Assembly: GCF_036884655.1 (NCBI RefSeq)
Contig: NC_088355.1
Coordinates: 26,163,001-26,227,000 of the forward strand
Length of the DNA: 64,000 nt
Source of the DNA: Musa acuminata AAA Group
Lineage: Eukaryota; Streptophyta; Magnoliopsida; Zingiberales; Musaceae
Direction: 5' to 3'
Shown here: positions 30,961 through 43,190 of the stretch, in pieces
Numbering within the stretch: the stretch's first letter is position 1
How the letters are laid out: every line of letters begins with the position of its first letter
Notes under the pieces: model-generated
The model's input: the letters and a program-made list of their open reading frames with translations, nothing else
Database searches by the model: none
Told to the model about the DNA's origin: nothing
Translations under genes and position numbers: made by a program

Positions 30961-32247
30961 TATTGAATCTTAGATTTTTATGATAAAACCAATTGATAGC
31001 ATTTATGATTTAATCTACGTTTTAAGTGTCACATGACTATCTTCGATCATGAAGAAATAAATAAAGTAAGAAGAATCAATGTTGGGCCGGAGTGAAATAT
31101 GTTAGAAGATTGGACGTCGAGCTGGAGGATCGGTCGACGTGTCGGTAGAAGGCTTCGTTCCATGAGTTCGGGCATCGGGCCTAGAAGAGCGGACATTATA
31201 CCAAGGAGATCGGAGTTGCAGAGATCAACATGTCGATTGAGCAAAAGGCCATAAAAGAGGACTATGCGCCAAAGGATTGGACGAAGCGCCAATGAACCAA
31301 TAACATGTCGGATAACATGTGATTAATGCTTTGTAATAATTATCTAGATCGAAGTAGTTTTAGTTATAATTAGGTTGGTTTAGAATGTAATTATGCCAAC
31401 TTAATTAAAGGCCAATTGAGCCTAAAGTGGGATTGTTTTGTGCCAAGAGAAAGGCTTATTCAATGATCCAAAAGTTGGGTCAAGCGGTGGCATCGTCGGT
31501 CCAGGCGGTAGCACCACTAGTGGCTTAGTCTCCGAGACACAATTTCTAAGACTGTGTTAGGCGGTGGTACCGCCAGACTAGGCGGTGGCACCACTCAATA
31601 TCAAGCAGTGGTATTGCTAGTCTAGGCGATGGTACTACCAAACTAGGTGGTGGTATCGCTCAGTGTCAGTACTATAGGCGGAGGTACCACTAGGACCTGG
31701 GAAGTCCAAGATGAGACTTTTTTTTACTCCAATTTTGAAGTCATTTGGGGTCTATAAATACGAAGCTATTCTTGTATGGCGTAGCATGAATTAAAGCAGA
31801 AAGGGGTTGTTATTCTAGGATGTAAAATTGCTAAGTATCCTTCTCGCTTTCTAGTTTTGAGATTATTGAAAAGAGGTGTGAGGCTTGTAAGGGTTGTCTC
31901 CTAAACCCGTGAAAAGGAGAAAGAGTGTAAAAGGGTAGTTGGTCTTCGCCCATTGAAGGAAGACCGGTAGTGGAAGTCGGTGGCCTCGAGTAAAGAGGAA
32001 TCGGAAGTGGATGTAGGTCACGATGACCGAACCACTATAAATCGGTTTGCATTTATGTTTTGTTGTTTACCTTTATTACAAACTGCTTTATCATTACTTT
32101 AGTTGCACACTCTTATGAATATTTTGAAAATTAAACATTTCCGATACGAGCTTTTATCGTATGAATATTTTCGACTCAACATGATTTTTACGTACGCACT
32201 AATTCACCCCCCCCCCCCCCCCCCAAGTGTCGATTTCGATCCTAACA
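30961..32247 (+). repeat. A' second LTR
   Basis: About 1287 bp, starting TATTGAATCT (degraded TGTTGAATC) and ending GATCCTAACA. GGCGGT modules at 31490-31695, TATA box 31753-31760, and a run of about 20 C at roughly 32203-32224. Confidence 0.82.
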
Positions 32248-32540
32248 TAACCATTCAACATTCCGTAAGCGGATCAATCAGTAAACTCATTCTCTAATGA
32301 GTACTTATATTATAGCCCTAGTGTCCCCACATGAGCAGCTATGAGACCAGTTGTCTCCATCATATGGATGGGTATATAATACACCAGTTTGTCAAGTTAT
32401 CTCAATGTCCCTCTCGAGTAATCTATGACCAGGATTATTTAGTGTTTGTGTTTAAAGGTGCATCAGTCTCGTTATCATGATCTCATCAAGATCTGTTTCT
32501 CATTGCACAGATTCATAGACATTACAAAATAAATAAATAA

Positions 32541-32590
<50 letters not shown>

Positions 32591-32701
32591 CAAATAATAT
32601 AAAGTGATAAAATGTCAAAATATAATAAGCAAAAAGAATGCATATCATGTTACATATATCATCACTCACGTGATTGACTTGTAGGGCACATATGACTAAC
32701 A
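32248..32701 (-). repeat. Copia B LTR fragment
   Basis: Minus-strand LTR start (TGTTAGTCATATGTGCCC, reverse complement of sequence ending at 32701), matching about the first 420 bp of 4737-6231 in reverse. It includes the AT microsatellite (about 32540-32590). It is cut on the left by A'. Confidence 0.8.
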
Positions 32702-35700
32702 GACATCTACTCTCATTATTGATAATTATCTTATTTTTTTTATTTAAATTATATATTATTATATTAATAGTTTATTGTAAGTCCCACGTAAGCGACTCTA
32801 ATGTTTGTCAACTCAAACTTGACAGTAGGTGCTTTTATGTTATGTTTAAAAAATGTAAAGTTTTTTTAGACAAAAATAAAATCATAAGGACCTAAGTGAT
32901 CCAAAACTAAAACCAAAAAGACTAAAATGAATCTTTTTTTTACTTAAATTATATATATCATTTATATTAATAGTTGATTATGAGTCAACGTAAGTAGATT
33001 CTAACATTCGTTAATTGAGACTTGATGGTAGGGACTTATATACAATGTTTTTAAAAATATAAGATTATTTTATACAAGAATAAATCATAAAAATTTAAAT
33101 GGTTTATGATTAAAATCACAAAGATTAAAATAGACATTAACCCATATATTTTAATGGTAATTAGGTGGGAGATGAAGACAGTTTTTCTGTATAGACGAGT
33201 AAGGCTTTGGATGTATTAGACTTTTTGAAATAATATTTTTCAGAAATAATATTATTTATTTATCTCACATTTAACTGTGTTTGATCGACCAAAAGGATGG
33301 AAAAACTCTTATTTGAGTTATATTTTCATCTTTATTGATATCATTATACTTTCCACTTGTGTAGCCCGCCGTTGTGTTGGATTTGATTCTTTAGGCCACG
33401 TATCAAACGAAAGGCCACAGTGGATTACTGGACTTGATGGCCTTCCTTTTGTTTTGTTTTTTTTTTTTTTTTTGCCAAACACGCTGTGTTACTTATGGAT
33501 AAGATTACTCTTCGATAGTGAGATTTAAATTCTTGAAAATAATCTCTTTAAATATAATGATTTAAATATTATAGACATTGATCCTCTACCACATGTTGAT
33601 GAAAATCTCGTGCACCACCGAATATATTTTATAATTAATAAAAACTCAACACATAGTAGTAACTAATGGAATTGTAAGTGATTAATTGATGCTCAACATC
33701 TATGACTAACTTGGGTGATGAGATGACACAACACCGCCAGAGCATGTTCAATCAATAAGAAGAAGCACGTTCGATCAACAAAATAGTGGCACAGTGCCAC
33801 TTAGATATGTCTAATAAATAAATCATGTAAAAAGAGAACATCCCCGATGCTCCCTCCCGTCTATGACCTTTCATAGGTGAGCATAGAATTTTTAGGCACT
33901 CAGATATTCTGACTTTTAATTAAATTTATTTCTTGATTTATTTCTCGGATGTAATTTTTCGAGGTCCTTTGGTTTATGAAAAGTACACCATCCATCAACC
34001 AGCCCAGATGTTTCTGTTCTCAGTCACGACAAACCCGAAAAATGCATCAGACGGATCAACTTCATCACTTCTTCAATCTGACAACCAAAATGATCACTAA
34101 CATACATGTTCATCAATTTTTCAATTATCTAGAACGGGAAGCAAGTCCAAATCTTTCCCATCCTTATTCACCGCGCTCAACTACTATAATTTTACAATAT
34201 CTACTAGTGGAATAGAGAATCCGAGTCCTCCACAAGATGATTCGAATACAAGACGTAGGTTCCAAGTAACTTGAGCAAAATTAAGTTTCACTGCACAAAC
34301 TTAGGAGGACCAATCAACCTCTGAAACGATCTACTTTTCCTCCTAGAAATTTGCGCTCCAAGTGACTCCATCGCCTCTTTCATTCCATAAACGTGGAAAG
34401 TGGAAGCACTGTGATCTGATACGAGACAACCACGGTCGTCGACGTGGCGTGGGATGGGGATGGACTCTTGCACCATAATCGCTTGCTTTGGTCACATAAG
34501 ATAATTAACAAAATATACCTCTACTTACGGTTTTCGATAGTCTATCCCTGCGGATATCAGCCACAGTACGACTTGTCCCTGCAGTTGAAAATTTGTCATA
34601 ATAGGAGTTATCGGGATACTACAAAGAAAAAACACTAGGGTTCGGTTCCTCCAATCGTAAGTAACGATTGACCTATTTGCTGTAGTTACTAACCGAAGGT
34701 AAAGATTGAGCTATTGTTCCAGTTGCATAACAATAGTAATAAATAGTTTTACCCTACCCTACGAAATAAACTACAGTAATAGACATTTTCCACCGTGAAA
34801 TAAACTAGGGTATTAGGTAAAGCAGCTGCAATGTTCGATGATTTTACATTGTAGAGATGCACGTAGTGATAAATCATGCCTCAAGAAAACATAGTGTTTT
34901 CACAAGCATCGTGATTTCACGAGTCTATCACATTCCACCAACTATATCAATTGTAAAGAATATATAGTATCAAACATTCAAGCATTTTCTTTTATAAAAA
35001 TGAGACTAAGTTCTACCACTTTGTGACAACAAAATATCATCAAATATTATGAAACTAATTCTTCATTCGCTCCTCTCAATCCACAATACCTGCGTCAACT
35101 AAATAATGGTATCAGATGGCTTTCAACTCAGATTCTGTATGTGATTGAACCTAATCTCTGATCAAGGAAGAGATGTGAGACCGTCCCACACAAAGAAGCA
35201 TCGAGCATGCACCAAAGAGGAAAGAATCCAAATGCCAGCCCAAAAGATTCTTGCTGGTAGATCCGTGCATGGAACAGATGGGGAATACTGAACGCAGACC
35301 AGGAACCCCACCGGTTCTGCGGTAATCCTGGGCTCCCTGCACCAGTCTCTCATACTTAGTTCTCAGGTGAGCAGGTAAGGCAGAAACCTCAGTTCTTACG
35401 AGTCTCACTTACTTGCAACAGCTACCATTTTTTCTCTTTTTAGGTAGCTGAGCTCAAGTAGATTGGAGTTGTTTGAGCTCCATCAACAAATACTTTTGAC
35501 ATACTTGTTTGTTCTTACAGGAGATCTGTGACTATAGAAAGAGCTTACAGCTGATTCCTGTGTGGTCAAGATATTAGAACTGTTAGCTCTATCTTTTGAT
35601 GAAGCAATCATCGATAGATACAGAATCTAAATAGCTCTTTAGAAGAGCTGATGCCACTGATAGTGTATCATGCGCGACTCTGACAATACGATGCAGATAG

Positions 35701-36154
35701 ATAGAGAGATGAAGAAAGATTGCAACTGTTGCTAGCTCAAAAAGTTCTCATCAAGGTGGCAGACGTCGTCAGAGAGAGAGAGAGAGAGAGACGAAGAAAG
35801 AACAAACACGTTCTCGTCAGGGTGGCAGACGGTAAGAGAGAGAGGGAGGAACGTCATAACATAATCTACGATAGATCTTACATGTTCTTGGCATAGTTTC
35901 GCTGCCACCACACGTGTGTCGTCTGTCGAAGTCGGTGCAATGCGTGCCAATTATTAGGCAACACAGTCATTGCTGGGCCTCATACGAGTCAGATTTCGCA
36001 GATGGCTCTTTTTGTATTCCTGTCATTAATAAAGCCATTTTTGGTGACACCGTCGCGCTTCATCTCGTCAGTCATATCCCAATCCCCTTATCTCCTTTCC
36101 AAGAACACTAATAAAAGGAAACAGCAATCTAACTCGCTGTCTTCCAAGAACAAT

Positions 36155-36266
36155 AATCTTCATGTAGATCTGTCCTAGTCAACCAGAAACATGCCTCTTG
36201 GAGCATCACTAATCTTCATGTAGATCTGTCGTAGTCATCCAGAAACATGCCTCTTGGAGCATCAGA
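36155..36266. repeat. 56-bp tandem duplication
   Basis: Two adjacent copies of a unit starting AATCTTCATGTAGATCTGTC (36155 and 36211) with two or three differences. Confidence 0.85.
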
Positions 36267-36902
36267 CCTCCATCGTGTGCGACTTTCACACGTACCACTT
36301 TTCACAGGTCTGCCCATATACAAACACTCCGATCACTTGGAAGCATGCACTAAGAGTGGCTTTGTTACATCCCTGTCACCAGCTGGGGAATCCATTATTA
36401 ACACTGGCTTCCGGTGGTTTCCTCTCAGAGATCTAAGAAGCCAGAGTTAATTTCTCATGTGATCCTGTGAGAGGAATGCACAAGATGCCCAGATAGGATC
36501 ACTCACTAATGGAAGCTGAGCTCGTCCTCCCCTGTGCTGGTGCTTGGTGGACCACGAACTCCCATGCTTTCTGATTGCTGCTGCGCATCAGATGTCGGAG
36601 CACTGTAGCAAAAGAGGAGCAAACAGCGCTTTCACGGTTCCCACAGCTGCTGCTGCGACGAGTGGCTTTAGAATCGCCGGAGGATCTTTCTGTGTCAGAC
36701 ACACTGAAACGCCAACACGCAACGGGCGCTTTCTTGTTGCTCCCGTGTCTCATTCTTCATCTGAGAGACACTACTGCTGGGCCATTAAGCGTATGAATCT
36801 GAGTTCCACACCATCTTACTTTCAGATTTAATTGGCTCAGATCTTGATTAGATTTGGGTACAGCATACATATAACTTGCTGTTTTCCAAAAGTCCAGTTA
36901 GG

Positions 36903-37003
36903 TATATATATATACATATACATATATATATATATATATATATGTATACATGCATATATATACATATATATATATACATGTATATATATACATATATATA
37001 TAC

Positions 37004-37042
<39 letters not shown>

Positions 37043-37060
37043 TAAATATATATGTATATC
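36903..37060. repeat. Compound AT/ACAT microsatellite
   Basis: About 160 bp of alternating TATA and CATA units. The apparent frames of tyrosine and isoleucine across it are artefacts. Confidence 0.9.
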
Positions 37061-39337
37061 ACACATTCAGTCAACTGAGGACAAGTCAATCCATGTCCAT
37101 GTGAGCCTCATCTCAAAGGCTGGTGAACTACACTGTGGCCCTATCGGATGTCGTTTTTATAGATAATTGACAGTTGTAAAAGCACTCCAGATTTGTATTC
37201 TTCATGTACCAGTTGAAAGATGGGAAGTAGTGGTGGCAATGTTTTCAGTATTAATTCACCGCAACAAATCCACCATTAGCATGCTTAGCCATGAACATAC
37301 ATCCGCGTTTAACTCTCCCCGGTCCAATGATGGAACACATCACTCTTAGAAACATGAGCTGCATGTTCTAACCTGTAAATGATGAAGTGCATGACTTGCA
37401 TGAAGGGACTTAACCCAACGAGCTTGGGAGCAAGGAAAAGAAGAAGAGGAGTGGTTGCATCGAGTACAATAATTGCGGGAATGTTGGATTCTGCATTAAT
37501 ATCAGATCCCTCTGGTAGCCAACGAAATCAATGAATCATTGTACGTGGTACAGAAAGGATTTCTACTCGAAGTTGTACGATGGACATGTTTAGCTTCTAT
37601 GCCTTTGTCCCCCCGGTACGTACACACCACACACATGGGCGTGATGTCTCCTTCCTGAGTGTTGGCATTTGCATTTGGACACGAACAAGAAAGTTTAGGG
37701 TGTGTGTCTCTCCACTCTTTCTACCAAGAGAGGGAAAGAAGAAGCCCAGTTCTTAGCAGTAATCTCATCATATCTTGTCCTTCCTCCCATTCAATCACTA
37801 CACAAACAAACGTAGAATCTTATCTTTTTCACTTGTACAACAGCTTTGTCTACACTGCTTCCCCTTCTTGCCAACCCTTTCTGGTTTCTCCAAGAAGAAC
37901 CACCTCCACATGGCATTGTTTTCTTGATTCACATCATAAGAGAAACCAATTGATGATAGTTATGCTTGAATCAGTTAATCCAGTTTCAGCTGATTCAATT
38001 GATGATACTTTACTTCCTTCTGTTCCATGACAATGAGAGCATGATACATGCAGTATATTGCGTTGTATAAGGAGGTATCTGCGTTTGACACAAATCAATC
38101 TGCATGTGACTACTGTTATGGAGAAGTAGAGTGACAAGCACAGAACAAATAACAGACAAATTTAGATGAATAGCTTGAAAGTCTACATGTATTATGATAA
38201 GAATCTCAACTACACTAAAACTAAAGAGAGAATGCTAATAAGAAAAGATTAAAGTAATTAAGGACAAAGTAACTCAGGACCATCACAAACAACCATATAA
38301 CCATAAAAAGAATATATCTTCAATGGTCTCCATATCAATCTCAGATATAACAATGAAAACTGGATAAGCCCTTCATCTATCTATACTATTTAGCCTAAAA
38401 GTCCTTACAACAAGGAAGACAGAAAAAGAAATGTACATCAGCAATAATAGAAAATGTAGACTATCTTGACTGCCCCTCTCTTTTTCTGTCTATCTTTCGA
38501 GGATACATAAATCCAATGTTTCTAGCAATTTTGAGTCCTGTTTTCTTATTTCTCACAAAAGGTTCCATTTTATTCGACAAGCCCTAGCTTTGCAGGTAGG
38601 CAATCATGAAAGCTCATCGGACATGGAAGATCCCAAGGAAAAGGTCCTCCGAGTGGAATGACTTATGCCAAAAGGTGGAGTAAATTAAAGGAGGTTGGCA
38701 AAAGTTTGGTCTTGCGAGTAACCATGATTTTGCTTAAAGGGAACTGCAAGCAGGATTTAAGCAGGTTGGCATGGAGAAATGATGCACTTTCACTGGATAC
38801 TAAGAGGCATTTATTTCAGACAGGCGCACAAGGGAAGAACAGATAACATCTTTTTAGACACATGACAAATAGCTGGACTCTATTTTCTTTCATTTTTTCC
38901 TTTTCTAAGACGAAAGCTTGCTCAATCTATGTGATAATATGTAGTGGTGATCAAGCATGACCATCAATGAGAAAGTGATCCAATTAGCAGAGAGAGGACT
39001 CTGGTGAGTGCCAATTAGCAGCATAATCTGAAGAAAGAGAGATATATAACAGCAGCATACTGCAATGATACCCTGCATGAAATGTCGTAATAATTGAACC
39101 AAAAAGCGCAACAATCAATGCAGACCAATCTACATGGAGTACATGATCTCGCTACAGTTCAAAGACATAAAAGATCAAAGAAGCAAGGGAGAAAACCCTA
39201 CGTGAAGGCAGGAAGGCACTTGTCGATTGTGTTCACAAATCCAAGGTTTCCCATGCAACGTGCGTACGTTATCCCCTTGCTGCCTCCCTCCTCCCGTTAG
39301 AATATAGGCCAAGCTAGGGTTAGGGTTTCTAGCCAAG

Positions 39338-39376
<39 letters not shown>

Positions 39377-39464
39377 AGATGTATCTTATAACTTCCGTCC
39401 CTCGTCCTCATTTTTGATCGCATCTCCAATAATCCCAGAATCCACTTCAAATGAAAGTAGCCTT

Positions 39465-40679
39465 TTAGTGCCAAGAAGACACAGAGAAGAGGTGCCTGCT
39501 GTGCCAACCCAAGAGAAAGGAATCCCTCACCAGTTGGAGCTGATACCCTTCTGAAGGATAATGCAAGCGGAGCAGCAGCCGCGCCTGCGACACGGCGAAG
39601 GTGCTGGGAGCGAGACTCGAGAATCCGGCATCGCGCATTAGACTATCCCACCGCTCGTGCCGCTCCCTCCGCCCGTCGCCCTCCCCACCCACGATGCTTT
39701 CGATCTCCCGCCCCAGCCACACCTGCTCCACCGCCATTCTCTCCTCACTTGTCGGAGGCAGCGTCGCCTCCAATGCCTCGAACACTGCCGTGTAGTAGTC
39801 CAGGGCCTCCACGAACCTCTGCATGAAGCTCCGCGAGCTGTGTACTGTTTCTCTCTCTGCCACCGTGACCACCGATGGGTTCATCACTCGTATAGTTCGA
39901 AGAAATGCCTGCAGCTTCCGAGATCCATCGTCATTTCCGTCCTCTCTCTGTAGCTTGTGCAAGAACAGCACACAGTTCACTACAAGAGTCTCGCTGGGAT
40001 GGAATTGTAAACAAGATGGGGTGAAATTGTAACTGGTGTTAGTGGAGTGAACGGAAGGAGGGAGGAGAAGAGGGTGGAACTGGAATTCTAGGCCCAAAGA
40101 GTGGGCGAAATTTCGAAGCCGGTCACCGGTGCGTTGGAGGGTTTCGAGGCTGCTTCCGGTGCCAGAGATACGGATGAAGGGAGGATCACCAGGGTCAGAG
40201 CGGTCGGCGATGGCCTGGAGGAGGGGCGGCCACTGCAGGCCGTAGTAGGTGTCGAAGTCGAGGATGTGGATGTGGCGGTGGCCATCCACAGCCTCAAGGA
40301 TGGCCTGGTTTGCAGTGAGGTGCGAGAAGCGGAGGAATGGGGTCATCTGATTGAACAACAAGTAGGATGATTGGAGGGACCCCAAGGAGGCGGCGGAAGG
40401 AGAAACCCTGCCAATGCGTACAGAGAGGGCACGGCAGAACTGGCGGATGAGGCGGTCGATGGAGTCGCCATAGGGGGCTGCTGCTGCGGTGAGGATGGAG
40501 ATCGCACGTTCAGCAGCGGGGAGGTCGCCGCAGTGGACGAGCTCGGCACAGCTGATCAGTAATTGCCGTGCATTGACAGTCGAGGAGATCAGGCCAGGTT
40601 GAGGATTCGGATGGTGAGGATCGGGATGAAGGTGGGTATCTTGAGCTCCTCCTCCATCGGTCTTGAGTGAGCTAAGCAT
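39465..40679 (-). CDS. LAS: GRAS transcription factor, LATERAL SUPPRESSOR type
   Basis: An intronless 404-residue frame, close to the usual size of LAS/Ls/MOC1 proteins. After a short N-terminus the GRAS domain runs from about residue 37 to the end. The first leucine-rich region begins at LLISCAELVHCGDL; then FLRFSHLTANQAILEAVDG, the VHIID-equivalent HIHILDFD (136-143) and LQWPPLLQAIADR, the RTGDRLRNFAHSLGLEFQFHP block, the PFYRE-equivalent FMQRFVEALDYYTAVFEALE (285-304), and the C-terminal LLLRLHYPSEGYQ...SVSSWH. These blocks resemble the Ls subfamily rather than DELLA, SCR or PAT1 groups. Family members act in the nucleus in boundary cells to start axillary meristems and tillers. A CT repeat (40898-40932) lies about 220 bases upstream, probably in the promoter or leader. 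Orthology is strong from motifs; the organism-specific role is inference. Confidence 0.93.
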   Translation of the reverse strand: MLSSLKTDGGGAQDTHLHPDPHHPNPQPGLISSTVNARQLLISCAELVHCGDLPAAERAISILTAAAAPYGDSIDRLIRQFCRALSVRIGRVSPSAASLGSLQSSYLLFNQMTPFLRFSHLTANQAILEAVDGHRHIHILDFDTYYGLQWPPLLQAIADRSDPGDPPFIRISGTGSSLETLQRTGDRLRNFAHSLGLEFQFHPLLLPPSVHSTNTSYNFTPSCLQFHPSETLVVNCVLFLHKLQREDGNDDGSRKLQAFLRTIRVMNPSVVTVAERETVHSSRSFMQRFVEALDYYTAVFEALEATLPPTSEERMAVEQVWLGREIESIVGGEGDGRRERHERWDSLMRDAGFSSLAPSTFAVSQARLLLRLHYPSEGYQLQLVRDSFLLGWHSRHLFSVSSWH

Positions 40680-40893
40680 GTCTCAGAAGTGGACGTGGGA
40701 TGAAGGTGGAGAACAAGGGGAAAGGGAGAGTTTTGGGGCTTGCATCCCTAAGTCTGAACAGAACATGTCGAGATGTAGCAGCTCCCTTCACAGGACATCC
40801 ACTGTTGTGGGGAGTGATAGTTGTAGAAGTAGTTCTAGTTGTTGCAGTAGCAGAGCTTGGCAACTTGTATCCAGATCCACTCTTCTCCGTGTC

Positions 40894-40932
<39 letters not shown>

Positions 40933-42629
40933 GTAATTTGCCAAGGGTGGATAATTCTAACATTGTTGGGATGCAATAGATTAGGAGGACACATGGTATC
41001 TGCAAGGAGAGCAGCTAAAAGAATGACCCATATCCGAAAGGGAGACATCAAGAGTATCAATCTTCTGTAACAGTCTGGAGATTTCTGTGTCTCCTAATCC
41101 TTTCTTTTCTTCTTTTTATTGTGTCTCTTTTACTGAGGCTGCACGCCCTCTCCCAGCTCCATTGCTCTTTCGGTTCTATTACCCAATTGTGGGGTCTTCA
41201 TTGATGGCTTTCTTGTAGATCCCTCCTACTATCCCCAACAAGCAAGACCTTAGAACAAGCGATCATCCACAGATCCAATAGCAGCAACAAAGAAAAAGAA
41301 GCAGATCCAAATAGTCCACCTTCTATCATTGCTTACTCTCTCGTTGAACTCTGAAACTAAGTAGCAAACAAATGGAATATTAGAGGACCATGGGAAAGCA
41401 CATGTGCCAAACGGATGGAATGCTTTTCCAGGCCCACAGCCTCCGATCACCATTGATGTGGCGCTTTATATCAGACAACCAAGATGTTCTCTTCTTCCTT
41501 CGTTTCCCCTCCTCTCAGTAGAAGATGGTGAACAAGGAGGTTTGTCTAGGCAACATCAGAGGAGATGTAGGCCAATTCTTCGTGCCACAAAAGCTCAAAT
41601 CGTGTGGAGATTAAAGAGAGAGGAAAAAGTAGAAGTTAATGAGAACAAGCAGCAACAGGACAATCTATAACACAATGGGATGAAAGAAAAACACAGATCA
41701 GTGAGAAGATACCTAAACAGACAAACAAAAGCAGCAACAGTTTCTGATTATCATCTCAAGTCCATCCTCCAACTATCTCCTCTTAGAAATTCTTTGTTGA
41801 ACAATGAATCATACTAATTAGAATTAATATCAATTCAATCCAAAAGAAGTTTCAAGTTAATAGATTCTCTCGAGACTATTTTTTATCCTCTTTTTACATA
41901 TAAATATTTTCTAACATTAAAACATTGATAAATCTTAATTATCGAAAAGGTTCACTGCACGTCAGAACTGGCAAGTAATCAAATAGGATGTTTCAAGGCT
42001 CAGAGACGGAAAAGAAGAAGAAAAAAAAAAAAAGAGGAGAAAAAGTAGCACAAATGAACACAACAAAAAGGGAAAATGGTTAATACAAGAGGTGACCCGT
42101 TGAGATGAACGATGATACAAAACGTTGCTACTATCCTTGCACTATATGCATCCTCGAGATGGACGATGATGTACAAAGTGGTATGAGAAATGTTTCACTT
42201 TATTCATGTGTCGACACCATCATATTACTAGAAAATAACAAAATAATAATAATAATAATAATAATCTAAATACATCATGCTAGTAAAAAAAATCGAATAT
42301 TTTTTATTATAAAAATAATCTCCCTAATCGCAAGTGGTTAGAGGAGGACGATGATTATACAAGTATAATTATCAAGATTAGATATTAGTTTTTTCTCTCA
42401 AATTTATTTTTAAAAAACTTAATTCGAACATTAAAGAATAATTCTTGATACTAGTCTTTATACAACAAAGATGTCTTGACCTCGGATCCACTTAGAGAGA
42501 ATTTTTATTCTTTTTTGGACGGCATTAATCTTGGCATACAAGGGACTAAATGAAATAGAGGATGTAGCATTGGCCATCCAAAAAAGGAATAGGCCATTGC
42601 AAAGAGTCCCCGAGCCTAAATGGTGGTTC
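40680..42629. other. Upstream region of LAS and intergenic DNA
   Basis: It holds the likely LAS promoter (reading leftward). The CT/GA repeat at 40898-40932 is the only clear element; I could not pick out a TATA box. An AAT triplet repeat lies at about 42242-42265. No other gene is recognised. Confidence 0.45.
40898..40932. repeat. CT/GA microsatellite upstream of LAS
   Basis: A pure TC repeat of about 35 bp on the plus strand, so GA on the LAS sense strand. Such repeats are common in plant promoters and 5' leaders. Confidence 0.9.
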
Positions 42630-43190
42630 TGTTGGGCTGACAGGCCATATTCAGCCCGATGTAGGTTTTATCAGCCCACATCTCATCCCCTCTTAACCTA
42701 ATCTTAATTAACATTAGGGGGGTGTGATGGCTGCCAAATACTGCATAAATAGGGTAGAAACGAGGGCAACAAGGTGGAGATCTTCGCAGCAGAAAAGATG
42801 TGAAGAAAAACGCAGAGAGATTGTTTTCAATCATCTAGCAGTGTTCTCATCTCAGGTTAGATCAAATCTACAGTAAATTTTTGTTATTTTTGTTGTGATT
42901 ACTTGGGGAGGTTTTAGATATTGTGGATAGTGACATGATCCTTATATCCCAATTATTCTCCTGTGATTGTTGTTAGGGTTTAGAGCAAGAGATTGAGATT
43001 TGTATATTCATTATTCTCAAAGTGGATTATCTCTAGTTTGCCCCGTGATTTTTATTATTCACATTGGAAGTATTTTCCACGTATATCTTTTCTATTTGAT
43101 TGTGATTTCATTTAATTCCGCTGCATATCATGGCCTGCTAGTATTTGTTCATATACAAAAGTTATTTCTCTTTATATCCCATTAGGTTCT
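42630..43190 (+). repeat. Copia C-type LTR, probably solo and decayed at its end
   Basis: It starts TGTTGGGCTGACAG and parallels the LTR at 44605-45162 in opposite orientation: TCAGCCCAC block, ATAAATAG promoter-like motif, CTCATCTCAGGTTAGATC, and the TTATTTCTCTTTATAT end region. The exact 3' end is lost and no internal region follows. Confidence 0.65.

Larger units (their letters stand above)
29704..32247 (+). mobile_element. Element A' (relative of family A), internally deleted
   Basis: A first LTR without its start (29704-30552), 408 bp of internal DNA and a second LTR (30961-32247). The internal part is only the 3' non-coding end of a family A-like element with G-rich purine tracts. No PBS follows the first LTR, so gag, pol and PBS were lost by deletion. 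The sequence is clearly related to family A (same promoter layout, tract order and LTR ends) but diverged. Confidence 0.8.
32702..39464. other. Low-copy AT-rich DNA without a recognised gene
   Basis: I found no protein family here. Open frames are short and unconvincing. Seen: GA repeats around 35778-35845, a 56-bp tandem duplication (36155-36266), a long mixed AT/ACAT microsatellite (about 36903-37060), and an AT tract at 39342-39371 just downstream of the GRAS gene. The 36500-36800 stretch is somewhat GC-richer but gives no recognisable product. Confidence 0.5.

Noticed and set aside
36499..36831. Possible gene in the GC-richer stretch with frames on both strands
   Set aside because: No domain, no splice model and no family resemblance that I can see.
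36848..37166. Frames rich in tyrosine and isoleucine
   Set aside because: Translation of an AT/ACAT microsatellite.
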